Positions 1-9,472 are shown, counted from the stretch's first letter. The stretch: 40,942 bases of DNA from Candidatus Omnitrophota bacterium (GCA_018895275.1 JAHIOQ010000098.1:1-40942), one strand, 5' to 3'. Numbers and translations: made by a program. The notes: a model not told the origin generated them from the letters alone.

Positions 1-1050
1 AGTTCGGCTTTATACGCGGCACAAAACATACTTTCTAAAAAATTAAGCCTGCTTTTCGGAAATTTCGAAACGATAATGATACATCCGTTTGATAATATTA
101 ATGCCAAAAGATTCGCCGAAAAAGAACTGGACAATTTCGAAATAGATGAGGTTTTAGTCAATTTTTTAACCTATTTTACCGGCGGCTATCCGTTTTATCT
201 GGATGTTATTATCGAACAAATCAAGTGCGCATGCCTTGATAATAACACAAAAACAATCACGGAAAAAATTCTAATCGAAAGCCTGGAAGAATGCATGCAC
301 AAAAACCACGGCAAACTAAACCAGTATTTTCAGAATAAATATCATGCGTTCTTAAGCACGAATTCGAATAATTTATATCCCGCCGTATTACCGGCAATCG
401 CCGGCGGCAGGAAAAAGTTATCGCAGATCAGTTCGTTCTTAAACAAAAAAACTCACGAGATTAACCGGTTGTTGGCTAAGCTGATACAAACCGATATAAT
501 TACTAAAAAGGGGGTCTTTCATTATATAAATGACCCTCTTTTTGTCCACTGGCTCAAATATGTGCTGTGCCGGCAGCAGAATTCATTTAATATGGATATA
601 TACGGCGCCGCCGATAAATTCGGAACGGAAGTAAAAAAACTCATAGACGAATTCATCAGCGAATCGCAAAAGAAGATCGAGCAACGCTTAAAAGAGCTCT
701 TTGAATCATTCGAGAATGATATCATAGAACTGGACAACAAACGCTTCATGCTTACCCGCTTTGATGAAGTCGTCATAAGCAACGGAAACAATAGCAGCCT
801 TATAAATGCAAAACGCTTAAATAAAAGCTGGCTATGCGGCATTGAAAAAGATTATATCGATGAAATAAAAATCAACGATTTCCTTTCCCAGGCAAAACGC
901 AGAGATTGCATCAAAAAAATTTTGATAGCTCTGGAAGGGATCGATGTTAACGCCCGTTTAAAAGCCCTCGACGCTAAGGTATGGGTATGGGACCAAAAAA
1001 TTTTAAACGACATGTTTTTCCTGTTTGAAAGGCCAAGGTTTATAAAATGA
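1..1050 (+). CDS. AAA+ ATPase of the archaeal-ATPase/DUF234 type, 5'-truncated by window edge
   Basis: The frame is open from base 1, so this is the C-terminal 349 residues of a longer protein; the nucleotide-binding half with Walker A and B lies outside the window. What remains matches the lid of the ATPase domain (the motif IHPFD followed by an acidic helix and GGYPFYLD), then a winged helix around SQISSFLNKK and a conserved NDPLFVHWL segment. A C-terminal region resembling the DUF234 nuclease-like tail ends at residue 349. Proteins of this family are P-loop ATPases of poorly defined role, sometimes linked to defence or mobile DNA. The stop overlaps the next start (ATGA), so the two genes are translationally coupled. 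The family call is from recognition of order and motifs; function is unknown. Confidence 0.7.
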   Translation, partial: SSALYAAQNILSKKLSLLFGNFETIMIHPFDNINAKRFAEKELDNFEIDEVLVNFLTYFTGGYPFYLDVIIEQIKCACLDNNTKTITEKILIESLEECMHKNHGKLNQYFQNKYHAFLSTNSNNLYPAVLPAIAGGRKKLSQISSFLNKKTHEINRLLAKLIQTDIITKKGVFHYINDPLFVHWLKYVLCRQQNSFNMDIYGAADKFGTEVKKLIDEFISESQKKIEQRLKELFESFENDIIELDNKRFMLTRFDEVVISNGNNSSLINAKRLNKSWLCGIEKDYIDEIKINDFLSQAKRRDCIKKILIALEGIDVNARLKALDAKVWVWDQKILNDMFFLFERPRFIK

Positions 1051-1529
1051 AGATCGGCGTATTATCCGACACGCATGTTCCGATTATCCGCGATGAAATT
1101 CCCGAAGCCGTTGCCCGCTGCTTCAAAGGAACGGATATGATTTTACATGCAGGGGACCTCGTGGAAATATGCGTCATTGATGCTTTAAAAAAAATAACAC
1201 CGAACGTCGTCGCCGTAAGCGGCAACATGGATTCCGAACAGCTTCAAACCCTGTTACCACGGAAAAAGACGGTTAAAGCCGGTAAATACATGATTGGATT
1301 GATACACGGCTGGGGCGCTCCGCAGGGGATTGAAGAGCGTATTGCTAAAGAATTTAAGAATGTCGATATTATCGTCTTCGGGCATACGCATAAACCGCTG
1401 AAGGAAACAAAACAAGGCATCTTGTTTTTTAATCCCGGCAGCGCAACGGACAAGGTTTTTGCTAAAGAAAACACCGTGGGAATTCTTGAATTAGGAAATA
1501 CGGTTAAAGCTACAATAATAAAAATTTAA
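1047..1529 (+). CDS. YfcE/MJ0936-family metallophosphoesterase
   Basis: A 160-residue calcineurin-like phosphoesterase, the usual length for this family of two-metal phosphodiesterases. Visible metal-binding motifs are D8-T-H10 at the N terminus, G-D37 in the HAGD motif, G-N60-M-D, H87-G, and G-H113-T-H115, followed by NPGS at 129-132. All expected ligands are present, so the enzyme should be active as a phosphodiesterase on a small substrate; the natural substrate of the family is not settled. The start overlaps the stop of the upstream ATPase gene by four bases (ATGA). No signal peptide is seen, so it acts in the cytoplasm. A promoter for the following operon lies at its very end. Confidence 0.88.
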   Translation: MKIGVLSDTHVPIIRDEIPEAVARCFKGTDMILHAGDLVEICVIDALKKITPNVVAVSGNMDSEQLQTLLPRKKTVKAGKYMIGLIHGWGAPQGIEERIAKEFKNVDIIVFGHTHKPLKETKQGILFFNPGSATDKVFAKENTVGILELGNTVKATIIKI

Positions 1530-1553
1530 ATAACAAACAATAATTGATATAAT
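1525..1553 (+). promoter_or_regulatory. Candidate sigma70 promoter with extended -10 for the HIT-guaA-dnaE operon
   Basis: TTTAAA at 1525-1530, 17-bp spacer, TATAAT at 1548-1553, preceded by TGA at 1545-1547, an extended -10 motif. The -35 is a 4/6 match. It overlaps the end of the phosphoesterase gene and sits 15 bases before the HIT start, leaving only a short leader with the ribosome site AAGAGG near 1558. Confidence 0.55.
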
Positions 1554-1567
1554 TAATAAGAGGATTT

Positions 1568-2035
1568 ATGGACAACTTATGGGCACCCTGGCGAATCCAG
1601 TACATTCAGGCTAAAAAAACCAAAGGATGTATCTTCTGTCAAAAACCGAAACAAAAAAAGGACCGTATTAATTACATTGTTGTGAGAAAAAAATATGTCT
1701 ATTCGCTGCTTAATATTTTTCCTTATAACAACGGGCATGTGCTCATCGCTCCGTTCCGTCATGTAGCGGAATTGGATAAACTAAATGGCGAAGAGAAACT
1801 GGAACTGCTGGACCTCGTAATCGAAACGACTAAAATTTTAAAAGCAATATTAAAACCGCACGGCTTTAATATCGGAATGAATGTTGGAAAAACGGCCGGT
1901 GCCGGCATTGATGCTCATTTACACGTGCACGTCGTTCCGCGCTGGAACGCCGATACGAATTTTATGCCGGTATTGACCGAAACAAAAATTATTTCTCAAT
2001 CTCTTGACGAATTATATAGGATGATAAAACCATGA
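1568..2035 (+). CDS. HIT-family nucleotide hydrolase/transferase
   Basis: A 155-residue histidine-triad protein. The N terminus has the DNLWAPWR signature typical of the bacterial HIT branch related to Ap4A phosphorylase and FHIT-like enzymes. C21 and C24 (CIFC) form half of the usual zinc site. NNGHVLIAP follows, and the triad [10 protein letters not shown] lies near residues 118-127. Family members hydrolyse or transfer on the alpha-phosphate of dinucleoside polyphosphates or adenylylated molecules. The last four bases overlap the guaA start (ATGA), so it is the first gene of a tightly packed HIT-guaA-dnaE unit, all of purine nucleotide or replication interest. Substrate cannot be read from the sequence. 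Confidence 0.9.
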   Translation: MDNLWAPWRIQYIQAKKTKGCIFCQKPKQKKDRINYIVVRKKYVYSLLNIFPYNNGHVLIAPFRHVAELDKLNGEEKLELLDLVIETTKILKAILKPHGFNIGMNVGKTAGAGIDAHLHVHVVPRWNADTNFMPVLTETKIISQSLDELYRMIKP

Positions 2036-3570
2036 AAGAAATTATTGTTATCGTCGATTTTGGTTCTCAATACAGTCAGTTAATAGCTCGAAGGATAAGG
2101 GAATGTAACGTATATTGCGAAATTTACACTCCGGGCATCAGCGCGGAAAAAATAAAACAATTGAATCCGCAGGGTATAATCTTTTCCGGAGGCCCTTCCA
2201 GTGTTACGCAGAAAAATGCCCCGCGCTGCGAACGCGAAATATTATCATTGGGAATACCGCTGCTGGGTATCTGCTACGGCATGCAACTTATTGCTTTTTA
2301 TCTGGGAGGAAAAGTGGGGAAATCCTCCGCCCGGGAATACGGAAAGGCAGAATTAAACATCGACGACACACACGGCCTCTTTTCCGGACTTGATGAAAGA
2401 ATAATCACCTGGATGTCTCACGAGGACAAAGTTACAAAAATGCCGAAAGGGTTCACTCGCTTAGCGCATACGCGCAATTCAAAAATTGCCGGCTTTGCGA
2501 ATCACAACGATAAAATTTATGGTTTGCAGTTTCATCCGGAGGTGGTACATACGCCTAAAGGCAAAGAAATTATGAAAAATTTTATCTTCAAAATATGCCG
2601 CTGCCGCGGATTATGGACGATGAAATCGTTTATAAAAGACGCCGCAAGTCAAATCCGCGAACAAGTCGGAGAACATTCCGTGGTATGCGGGCTAAGCGGC
2701 GGCGTGGACTCATCCGTCAGCGCAGTTTTACTGCATAAGGCATTAGGGAAACGGCTGCATTGTATCTTTGTCAATAACGGACTGCTCCGCAGCGGCGAGG
2801 CTGAACAAGTTATCAACACATTTAAAAAACACTATCACCTGAACTTTCATTATGTTGATGCTGAAAAACAATTTCTGAACGCACTGAAAAACGTAACGGA
2901 TCCGGAAAAAAAACGTAAAATCATCGGCCGTTTGTTCATACATGTTTTTGAAAAAGAAGCGAAAAGAATAAAAAATATCAAGTTTTTAGCACAAGGAACG
3001 CTATATCCGGATGTTATCGAGAGCCGGTCGGTATTCGGCGGCCCCTCTGCCGTAATAAAAAGCCATCATAACGTGGGCGGTTTGCCAAAGAAGATGCATT
3101 TAAAGCTTATCGAACCATTGAAATTCTTATTTAAAGACGAAGCGCGCATTCTCGGCAAAGAATTGGGTTTACCGGATGAGATTATAGAACGGCATCCTTT
3201 TCCCGGCCCGGGATTAGCAATCCGAATCTTAGGAAACATTACTAAAGAACGGCTGGATATTTTGCGCCAGGCAGACCTTCGATTTATCGAAGAGATAAAA
3301 AAAGCCGGGTTGTACCGTCAGGTTTGGCAGGCGTTAACCGTGCTGCTGCCGCTAAAAAGCGTAGGAGTAATGGGAGACGAAAGAACTTATGAAAACACGG
3401 TGGCTTTGCGTGCCGTCACCAGCGTAGACGGCATGACCGCGGACTGGGCAAAATTGCCGGCACCGGTTCTGGAAACGGTTTCGAACCGGATAATTAATGA
3501 AGTAAAAGGAGTTAACCGGGTGGTTTATGATATAAGCAGTAAGCCGCCGGCGACAATAGAATGGGAATAA
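2032..3570 (+). CDS. guaA: GMP synthase, glutamine-hydrolysing
   Basis: A 512-residue two-part enzyme converting XMP, ATP and glutamine into GMP in the cytoplasm, close to the usual length of about 510-525. Residues 1-190 are the class I amidotransferase: oxyanion FSGGPSSV, nucleophile C81 in GICYGMQ, and H168/E170 in FHPEV. The ATP-pyrophosphatase part begins near 200 with the PP-loop GLSGGVDSS at 220-228. The C-terminal dimerisation domain carries [10 protein letters not shown] and ends with the conserved KPPATIEWE. It starts within the stop of the HIT gene and is followed one base later by dnaE, so the three are very likely one transcript. All catalytic residues are intact. Confidence 0.98.
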   Translation: MKEIIVIVDFGSQYSQLIARRIRECNVYCEIYTPGISAEKIKQLNPQGIIFSGGPSSVTQKNAPRCEREILSLGIPLLGICYGMQLIAFYLGGKVGKSSAREYGKAELNIDDTHGLFSGLDERIITWMSHEDKVTKMPKGFTRLAHTRNSKIAGFANHNDKIYGLQFHPEVVHTPKGKEIMKNFIFKICRCRGLWTMKSFIKDAASQIREQVGEHSVVCGLSGGVDSSVSAVLLHKALGKRLHCIFVNNGLLRSGEAEQVINTFKKHYHLNFHYVDAEKQFLNALKNVTDPEKKRKIIGRLFIHVFEKEAKRIKNIKFLAQGTLYPDVIESRSVFGGPSAVIKSHHNVGGLPKKMHLKLIEPLKFLFKDEARILGKELGLPDEIIERHPFPGPGLAIRILGNITKERLDILRQADLRFIEEIKKAGLYRQVWQALTVLLPLKSVGVMGDERTYENTVALRAVTSVDGMTADWAKLPAPVLETVSNRIINEVKGVNRVVYDISSKPPATIEWE

Positions 3571-3571
3571 T

Positions 3572-6500
3572 ATGAAACACAGTGATTTTGTACACCTGCA
3601 TGTGCACAGCCAGTACAGTTTACTTGACGGGGCTTGTCTTGTTTCAAAGCTAATTGATCTTGCCCATGAAATGCATATGCCCGCACTAACAATTACCGAC
3701 CATGGAAATATCTTCGGGGCCATCGAGTTTTACAGCGAAGCGATGAAAAAAGGCGTAAAACCGATCATCGGATGCGAAACCTATGTTGCCAAAACAAGCC
3801 GGCATAAAAGGGGAGAACTCGGAGAAAAAGAACAAAACCACCATCTGAGCCTGCTGATAAAAGACGAAGAGGGATACAAAAACCTGATTCGCTTAGTTTC
3901 CATCGCTTATCGGGAAGGGTTTTATTATAAACCGCGTATTGATAAAGAGGTACTCTCCCAGTACTCCAAAGGGCTGGTCGGGATGAGCGGCTGTCTAAAA
4001 GGAGAAATCGCCAGCCTGCTCCTGGCCGGCCAGGAAAAACAGGCCTACGATGTCGCCCGGCAATTTCAAGAAATTTTCGATAAAGACAGTTTTTACCTGG
4101 AGATTATGGACCACAACCTCCCGGAGCAAAGAAAAGTTAACAAAGCTTTGGTAAAGCTAAGCAAAGATTTAAATATCCCGCTGGTAGCCACGAATGACGT
4201 ACATTACCTAAAAAAAGAGATGTCTCAGGCACATGAAGTATTACTTTGCCTGCAAACCCAGACAACGCTTGATGACCAGAATCGCATGCGGCTAAGCAGC
4301 GATGAATTTTACTTCAAGTCTCCGGAAGAAATGAAAAAACTTTTCAGCGAATTACCCGAGTCAATAAGCAATACAATTAGAATTACGGAGATGTGTAACC
4401 TTGAACTTGATTTTAAAACAACGCACCTGCCGCATTATAATCTTCCTGATGGCGCCTCGCCGGTGGAAGTTCTCAGGCAGATATGCCTGAAAAACATTCC
4501 CGAACGCTGCCGTGAAAACGAAGCTACGGCAAAAGAACGCCTGGAGCATGAATTGTCTGTAATAAAGAATTCCGGATTTGCCAGCTATTTTTTAATTGTT
4601 TCCGATTTTGTGCGCTTTGCGAAGGAAAAAGGAATTCCCGTCGGGCCGGGAAGAGGCTCTGCGGCCGGAAGCATTGTTTCTTATCTTTTGGGAATTACGG
4701 AAATTGATCCGTTAAAATACGACCTGCTTTTTGAAAGGTTTTTAAACCCGGAAAGAGTCAGCTTTCCGGATATAGACATAGATTTTTGTTACGAACGCAG
4801 GGATGAGGTAATTAAATATGTCTCGGAGAAATACGGCAGTGATAACGTAGCACAGATTATAACCTTCGGGACTATGGCGGCTAAAGGCGTAATTCGCGAT
4901 GTCGGAAGAGTTCTGGGAATGCCGTATGCGGAAGTTGATAAGCTTGCGAAACTTATTCCGGTTGATCCCAACATTACATTGTCCGATGCCATTTCCGTTG
5001 AACCTGAACTGAAGCGGCTTTATCATTCAGACAAGACGATAAAAAAGCTGGTTGATACCGCGTTGGTACTGGAGGGGTTAAGCCGGCATGCATCAACACA
5101 CGCGGCCGGAGTAGTGATCAGTGATAAACCGCTTTATGAACACATCCCATTATTCCGCTCGACCGACGGACAAACGACAACCGGATATACGATGAAATCT
5201 CTGGAAAAGATCGGGCTGCTTAAGATGGATTTTTTAGGGCTTAAAACGCTGACTATTATCTCGGAAACGCTCAAAATCATAAAACGCACGAAAGGAATCA
5301 ATCTGGATATAAATAAGATTCCGCTTGATGAGCCCAAGACTTTCGAGCTTTTTTGCAAGGCCAAAACCCTCGGAGTATTCCAGGTAGAAAGTTCCGGGAT
5401 GAGAGACCTGCTGAAAAAACTTAAACCCGATAAGTTCGAGGAAATTATTGCCTTGCTGGCACTTTACAGGCCAGGGCCGTTAGGAAGCGGCATGGTTGAT
5501 GATTTTATAAAGAGAAAACATTCCGTGGAAAAAGTCCGTTATGACCATCCCCTCCTGGAACCGGTACTGAAAGATACCTATGGCATTATCCTTTATCAGG
5601 AACAGGTCATGCGCATCAGCAATGTTCTTGCCGGTTTTTCTCTGGCACAAGCAGATGTATTGCGGCGGGCGATGGGGAAAAAGATTCCGGAGGTAATCGA
5701 AAATCTGAAGAAATCTTTTATTGACGGGGCAGTGTACAAAGGCATAAAGAAAAATATCGCGGAAAAAGTTTTCGGGCTTATCGAATTCTTTGCCGGGTAC
5801 GGATTTAATAAAAGCCATTCCGCGGCATATGCGCTCATATCTTACCAAACTGCGTTTCTCAAGGCTAATTACCCGGTAGAGTTTATGGCCGCTCTGCTGA
5901 CGGGTGAAAAAGATAACACCGATAAAATTGCTTTATATATAAACGAATGTAAACATATGCGAATCAAGATTCTACCTCCGGATATAAACGAAAGTTTCGC
6001 GCAATTCACCGTAGTCAGCGATAATTCCATCCGATTCGGGTTGTCGGCGATTAAAAATGTAGGCCAAGGAGCGGTGGAATCCATCATCCGCGCTAGAAAG
6101 GAAGGGGACAGATTCACTTCTTTACTAGGCCTCTGTAAAAGAGTTGATTCCAAGGCAACAAACAAAAAGGTGATCGAAAGCTTAATCAAGTGCGGAGCCT
6201 TTGATAGTTTAAAAATCAACCGCGCTCAACTTATAGCGAATATGGAATCGATAATCTCTTTGGCCGGCTCTTTGCAAAAAGACAAGCAAAGCGGACAAAT
6301 GCTTCTTTTTGAAGGCAGCGCAGACACTAATTCTCAGGAGCCGAAACTAAGCAAAGTTGAAGAATGGCCTTTACTCGAATTACTCTCCTACGAAAAAACA
6401 ATGCTGGGTTTTTACATTACCGCGCACCCGCTTGATCAGTATAAAAAATTGCTCAAAAGATATTCGCTCTTATCCACAGCCGACATTTATAAAAAGGCGG

Positions 6501-7012
6501 CAGCCGCGGAAGATGTTGCCGTTGCCGGCATTATCGAAAAAATAAAAACAACGATAACCAAGAAAAAGGCGGAAAAAATGGCGATTATCCGCTTGGAAGA
6601 CACGGAGTCAAGTTTAGAGGTACTGGTGTTTCCGGAAGTGTATAAACAGACATTTATGCATTTGCGCCAGGATGGAGTAGTTGTCGTTAAGGGAAAGCTT
6701 GACTATCGGGAAAACTCGCCGAAAATCATCGCCTCTGACGTTATCCCCATAGAATCTGTTTCTAGAGTTATGGTCGAAAGCCTAAACCTAAGCATTTCGC
6801 CTCTTGACTTAAAGCAGAAAATCTTTTATAAAATAAAAGATATCATTCAGTTGCATCCCGGCAAGACCCCGATTCATTTAGCTGTATCTGATAAAGAGGG
6901 AAAGCGGGTAAAAATTCAAGCGAATACATGCGTGGAAGTCAGTAACACGTTAATTTCGGAATTGGAAAAGATTCTAGGCAAAGAAGATGTCCTGGTAAAA
7001 ATGAAACGGTAG
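3572..7012 (+). CDS. dnaE: DNA polymerase III alpha subunit
   Basis: A 1146-residue replicative polymerase of the DnaE1 class, normal length. The N-terminal PHP domain begins with HLHVHSQYSLLDG (H10, H12) and TDHGN. The palm has GPGRGSAAGS followed by the catalytic triad in PDIDIDF (D400, D402, D404). RPGPLGSGM, the YGIILYQEQVM fingers motif and GYGFNKSHSAAY follow. A helix-hairpin-helix region and an OB fold near 960-1060 complete the usual order. It lacks an internal exonuclease domain, as expected for DnaE rather than PolC. The gene starts one base after the guaA stop; a shared transcript is likely. Downstream lies a 137-base structured gap. A perfect DnaA-box 9-mer at 6470 is inside the coding region and looks coincidental. 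Confidence 0.98.
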   Translation: MKHSDFVHLHVHSQYSLLDGACLVSKLIDLAHEMHMPALTITDHGNIFGAIEFYSEAMKKGVKPIIGCETYVAKTSRHKRGELGEKEQNHHLSLLIKDEEGYKNLIRLVSIAYREGFYYKPRIDKEVLSQYSKGLVGMSGCLKGEIASLLLAGQEKQAYDVARQFQEIFDKDSFYLEIMDHNLPEQRKVNKALVKLSKDLNIPLVATNDVHYLKKEMSQAHEVLLCLQTQTTLDDQNRMRLSSDEFYFKSPEEMKKLFSELPESISNTIRITEMCNLELDFKTTHLPHYNLPDGASPVEVLRQICLKNIPERCRENEATAKERLEHELSVIKNSGFASYFLIVSDFVRFAKEKGIPVGPGRGSAAGSIVSYLLGITEIDPLKYDLLFERFLNPERVSFPDIDIDFCYERRDEVIKYVSEKYGSDNVAQIITFGTMAAKGVIRDVGRVLGMPYAEVDKLAKLIPVDPNITLSDAISVEPELKRLYHSDKTIKKLVDTALVLEGLSRHASTHAAGVVISDKPLYEHIPLFRSTDGQTTTGYTMKSLEKIGLLKMDFLGLKTLTIISETLKIIKRTKGINLDINKIPLDEPKTFELFCKAKTLGVFQVESSGMRDLLKKLKPDKFEEIIALLALYRPGPLGSGMVDDFIKRKHSVEKVRYDHPLLEPVLKDTYGIILYQEQVMRISNVLAGFSLAQADVLRRAMGKKIPEVIENLKKSFIDGAVYKGIKKNIAEKVFGLIEFFAGYGFNKSHSAAYALISYQTAFLKANYPVEFMAALLTGEKDNTDKIALYINECKHMRIKILPPDINESFAQFTVVSDNSIRFGLSAIKNVGQGAVESIIRARKEGDRFTSLLGLCKRVDSKATNKKVIESLIKCGAFDSLKINRAQLIANMESIISLAGSLQKDKQSGQMLLFEGSADTNSQEPKLSKVEEWPLLELLSYEKTMLGFYITAHPLDQYKKLLKRYSLLSTADIYKKAAAAEDVAVAGIIEKIKTTITKKKAEKMAIIRLEDTESSLEVLVFPEVYKQTFMHLRQDGVVVVKGKLDYRENSPKIIASDVIPIESVSRVMVESLNLSISPLDLKQKIFYKIKDIIQLHPGKTPIHLAVSDKEGKRVKIQANTCVEVSNTLISELEKILGKEDVLVKMKR

Positions 7013-7020
7013 TTCAAAAC

Positions 7021-7129
7021 GTCCGGCGGCAAGATGTCGGGAAAATATTCGATGATATTTTCCCTCCGCAGTTCGGACATTAATTCGCACACATAATTTA
7101 TGTCGGCAGTAGCCTCCATAAATTATGTG
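7021..7129 (+). promoter_or_regulatory. Two consecutive strong RNA hairpins in the leader of the PilZ-PilT gene
   Basis: The first element is a nested stem. GTCCG 7021-7025 pairs with CGGAC 7074-7078. GCGG 7026-7029 pairs with CCGC 7066-7069. A perfect inner 10-bp stem GGGAAAATAT 7039-7048 pairs with 7055-7064 around a 6-nt loop. The second element is a perfect 13-bp stem, CACATAATTTATG 7090-7102 with 7117-7129, whose loop holds a further GGC/GCC pair closing an AGTA tetraloop. Neither is followed by a T-tract, so a simple terminator is unlikely. The second hairpin ends seven bases before the AAGGAG ribosome site at 7136. A cis-regulatory RNA, processing site or protein operator are all possible. 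Confidence 0.6.
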
Positions 7130-7149
7130 CTCATTAAGGAGAAATCGAC

Positions 7150-8544
7150 ATGCAAGATTCGCTTAATTTTTATGCGGAAATGAGAGCATCAACACGGATT
7201 CGCTCGAGGATTAAAGTCAAATGCTACCCCTTATCCGGAGATACCCCGCAAGGCCCTGCTTTTGAAACCGTTGCTAAGGATATCAGCATAAACGGAATGC
7301 GTATTCAGCTTGATAAGCCGCTGGATTTAGATACAAAACTAAAACTAATTTTCCGTTTAGCAAAAATCGTAAACAACATTGAGATAATTGCGCGCGTTAT
7401 CCGCATAGAAGAACTTAAAGATCGCAAATTTGATATCGGCTTAACTTTTGAAAATATTCAAAGCGGTAATCAAGAAGAAATTTTCAAACGCATTGAATCC
7501 ATGGACATTGTGCGGCTGCTTCAGGTAACCGCACAAAAAAAGGCTTCTGATCTGCACCTGACATATAATCGCCCGCCGATTTTGCGTATCCACGGACGAC
7601 TAATACCATTAGAAATGGATGCATTGGGAACACTGGATTTAAAGGACATGATTTACAGCATTCTCTCGGATGAACAAATCGCCCGTTTTGAAAAATTCAA
7701 AGAACTGGACTTTGCTTTTTCCCCAAACCCGGAGTTGCGCTTCAGAGTAAACGTACACATACAACGCGGGAATGTAGAAGGAACTTTCCGCGTGATTATG
7801 CCGGACCTGCGAACAGTACAGGAACTAGGCCTGCCCAGTGTTATTGAACAACTGGCCTTGCTCAAAAAAGGCATTGTAATTATCGCCGGTCCCACAGGCA
7901 GCGGAAAAACAACCACTCTTGCCGCGATGGTTGACATCATTAACCGTAAAAGAGAAGCGGTAATCATCTGTCTGGAAGACCCTATTGAATACATCCATAC
8001 AAATTTAAACTCAATTATTAAACAACGTGAGATTGGTACCGATACGTTATCGTTTTCCGTAGCCCTGCGGCGTTGTTTACGCCAGGACCCGGACGTAATA
8101 TTGGTCGGAGAGTTGCTGGATGCGGAAACCGTACGTACGGTAATTACTGCCGCGGAAACCGGACATCTTGTACTGACATCGCTTCATGCCCCGGACACCA
8201 TACAGGCAATCGACCGTCTTATCAGCATTTTTCCGCCGCAGCAACGGCATCAGGCCTGCGTACAATTGGCAAACTGCTTGCAGGGGATTATAACGCAACT
8301 CCTTGTCCCCAAAAAAGACCGGGAAACGCGTGTTATCGCGACTGAAGTCATGATCACTACCGACGCCGTCCGTAATCTCATCCGAGAGGGGCAAACCATT
8401 CAAATCCCCTCGGTTATCCAGACCGGCGCCCGTTATCAAATGCATACGATGTCCGAAAGTTTTAAAAGACTTTATCATGCAAAAATTATATCTAAAGAAA
8501 CGGCTATTGATTACTGCCCGGAATTAGCGCAAATTATCACTTGA
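7150..8544 (+). CDS. PilT-like pilus retraction ATPase with N-terminal PilZ domain
   Basis: A 464-residue fusion. Residues about 12-110 look like a PilZ c-di-GMP-binding domain: basic R-rich start (STRIRSRIKV), then DISINGM in the D/NxSxxG position and a downstream GLTFENI strand. Residues 115-464 are a PilT/PilU-type secretion ATPase. They include ASDLHL, Walker A GPTGSGKT at 247-254, LEDPIE (Asp box), RQDPDVILVGE (Walker B) and TGHLVLTSLHAP (His box). The arginine of the usual GEMRD motif is Leu here (GELLDAET). PilT hexamers power type IV pilus retraction at the inner membrane. No other pilus genes are in the window. The RBS AAGGAG fits the ATG. Direct c-di-GMP control of retraction is inference from the fusion. 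Confidence 0.88.
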   Translation: MQDSLNFYAEMRASTRIRSRIKVKCYPLSGDTPQGPAFETVAKDISINGMRIQLDKPLDLDTKLKLIFRLAKIVNNIEIIARVIRIEELKDRKFDIGLTFENIQSGNQEEIFKRIESMDIVRLLQVTAQKKASDLHLTYNRPPILRIHGRLIPLEMDALGTLDLKDMIYSILSDEQIARFEKFKELDFAFSPNPELRFRVNVHIQRGNVEGTFRVIMPDLRTVQELGLPSVIEQLALLKKGIVIIAGPTGSGKTTTLAAMVDIINRKREAVIICLEDPIEYIHTNLNSIIKQREIGTDTLSFSVALRRCLRQDPDVILVGELLDAETVRTVITAAETGHLVLTSLHAPDTIQAIDRLISIFPPQQRHQACVQLANCLQGIITQLLVPKKDRETRVIATEVMITTDAVRNLIREGQTIQIPSVIQTGARYQMHTMSESFKRLYHAKIISKETAIDYCPELAQIIT

Positions 8545-8569
8545 CAAAAAACTGCGGTTATGATAATAT
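8541..8569 (+). promoter_or_regulatory. Strong sigma70 promoter with extended -10
   Basis: Perfect TTGACA at 8541-8546 overlaps the stop of the upstream gene; 17-bp spacer; TAATAT at 8564-8569 preceded by TGA. It should start a transcript near 8576 that covers the small membrane protein and probably the HU gene. Confidence 0.75.
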
Positions 8570-8630
8570 TTAACCGTACCTATTGTTAATAGGATAGATA
8601 TGAAAAATAAACACAAGAAAGGGTAGGGCT

Positions 8631-9116
8631 ATGATTGATAAAAATTTAGAGGCAAAAATTAAACTCCTTAATGACTTTGTGGTATTATGGGCTTCTTTTT
8701 ATGAATTATACAAGCGTGCGACTAATCAAGCTACTTTTACCGAAGAAGAGGAGAAGAACTTCCTGGAACTTAAAAGCAGCCTCGCGAGAAAATATCAGGG
8801 ATTAATGGATGCGCTAGGAATAAAACCCACGGCCGAAGACAGAACTTTTGACGTTATATCCCAAGTTATGAGCCTGAAAAGTATTCTCATGCTGTCTCCT
8901 TTGCAGATGGAAAAAATCGAAAACGACTGGCACAGTTCGTATATCACCTTGAATAAAATCATGGGCTCTCTTGAGAACAGAAAGAACGAACTGGCAAAAA
9001 TAAGCGCCTTTAATACGTTTTGCCGTAGGGTTTTTGCCAATCCTTTTGTTGCCTTGATTTTTATAATATTATTTATTTCCGTAATATTTTACCTAGTTAA
9101 AAACTTTTTCTCGTAA
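8631..9116 (+). CDS. Hypothetical tail-anchored membrane protein
   Basis: A 161-residue protein I cannot assign to a family. Residues 1-135 are predicted mostly helical and charged, with no cysteine pair or nucleotide motif. They are followed by a single hydrophobic stretch near 140-157 (VALIFIILFISVIFYLV) and a short KNFFS tail. That is a tail-anchored layout with the helical part in the cytoplasm. It starts after the RBS-like GAAAGGG near 8619 and has its own strong promoter at 8541. It lies between a pilus ATPase and an HU-type gene. A structural adaptor role is possible but there is no direct support. Confidence 0.7.
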   Translation: MIDKNLEAKIKLLNDFVVLWASFYELYKRATNQATFTEEEEKNFLELKSSLARKYQGLMDALGIKPTAEDRTFDVISQVMSLKSILMLSPLQMEKIENDWHSSYITLNKIMGSLENRKNELAKISAFNTFCRRVFANPFVALIFIILFISVIFYLVKNFFS

Positions 9117-9128
9117 TAAAAACGAGAA
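9108..9128 (+). terminator. Weak hairpin over the stop codon of the tail-anchored gene
   Basis: TTCTCGT 9108-9114 pairs with ACGAGAA 9122-9128 around a 7-nt loop that contains the stop codon. The stem is only 7 bp and no T-tract follows on the + strand, so termination would be partial at best. Confidence 0.3.
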
Positions 9129-9163
9129 GCATTTTACCGGCGATGGAAAGGAGGTTAAGCGGC

Positions 9164-9436
9164 ATGACGAAAAAAGATATCGTACTCAAAATTGCCAACG
9201 AAACTAAATTAAAACAGCAGGATATCAAAAAAGTCGTTCAAAGAGTACTTGACACCATTATTGAAAGTCTTGTTAACGGACAGACTGTTGAATTGAGAAA
9301 TTTCGGGATTTTTAAGGTTAAAGCAAGAAGAGGCCGGACCGGCCGTAATCCACGGACCGGCCAGGTGGTTCCGGTACCGCCGAAAAAGGTGGTAGTATTT
9401 AAACCGGGATTAGAGATGAAAAAATTGGTGAAATAA
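9164..9436 (+). CDS. HU/IHF-family nucleoid DNA-bending protein
   Basis: A 90-residue protein of standard HU/IHF length. The N-terminal helices (MTKKDIVLKIA) are followed by the VELRNFGIF saddle, the RNPRTGQ beta-arm with its DNA-intercalating proline, and KPGLEMKK at the end. These are the defining HU/IHF motifs. I chose the ATG at 9164 over the in-frame ATG at 9143 because AAAGGAGG at 9147-9154 is an excellent ribosome site for 9164 and would itself be coding with the earlier start. It bends and packages DNA; whether HU-like or IHF-like in specificity cannot be decided here. It probably shares the 8541 promoter and is followed by a stable hairpin. Confidence 0.93.
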   Translation: MTKKDIVLKIANETKLKQQDIKKVVQRVLDTIIESLVNGQTVELRNFGIFKVKARRGRTGRNPRTGQVVPVPPKKVVVFKPGLEMKKLVK

Positions 9437-9472
9437 TCAGGGTTATTTCAAAATCAGAGTCGGATTAAATTT

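Noticed and set aside
6470-6478. Perfect DnaA-box TTATCCACA, with a relaxed one near 2811
   Set aside because: Single copies inside dnaE and guaA coding sequence, no cluster and no AT-rich unwinding region; not an origin.
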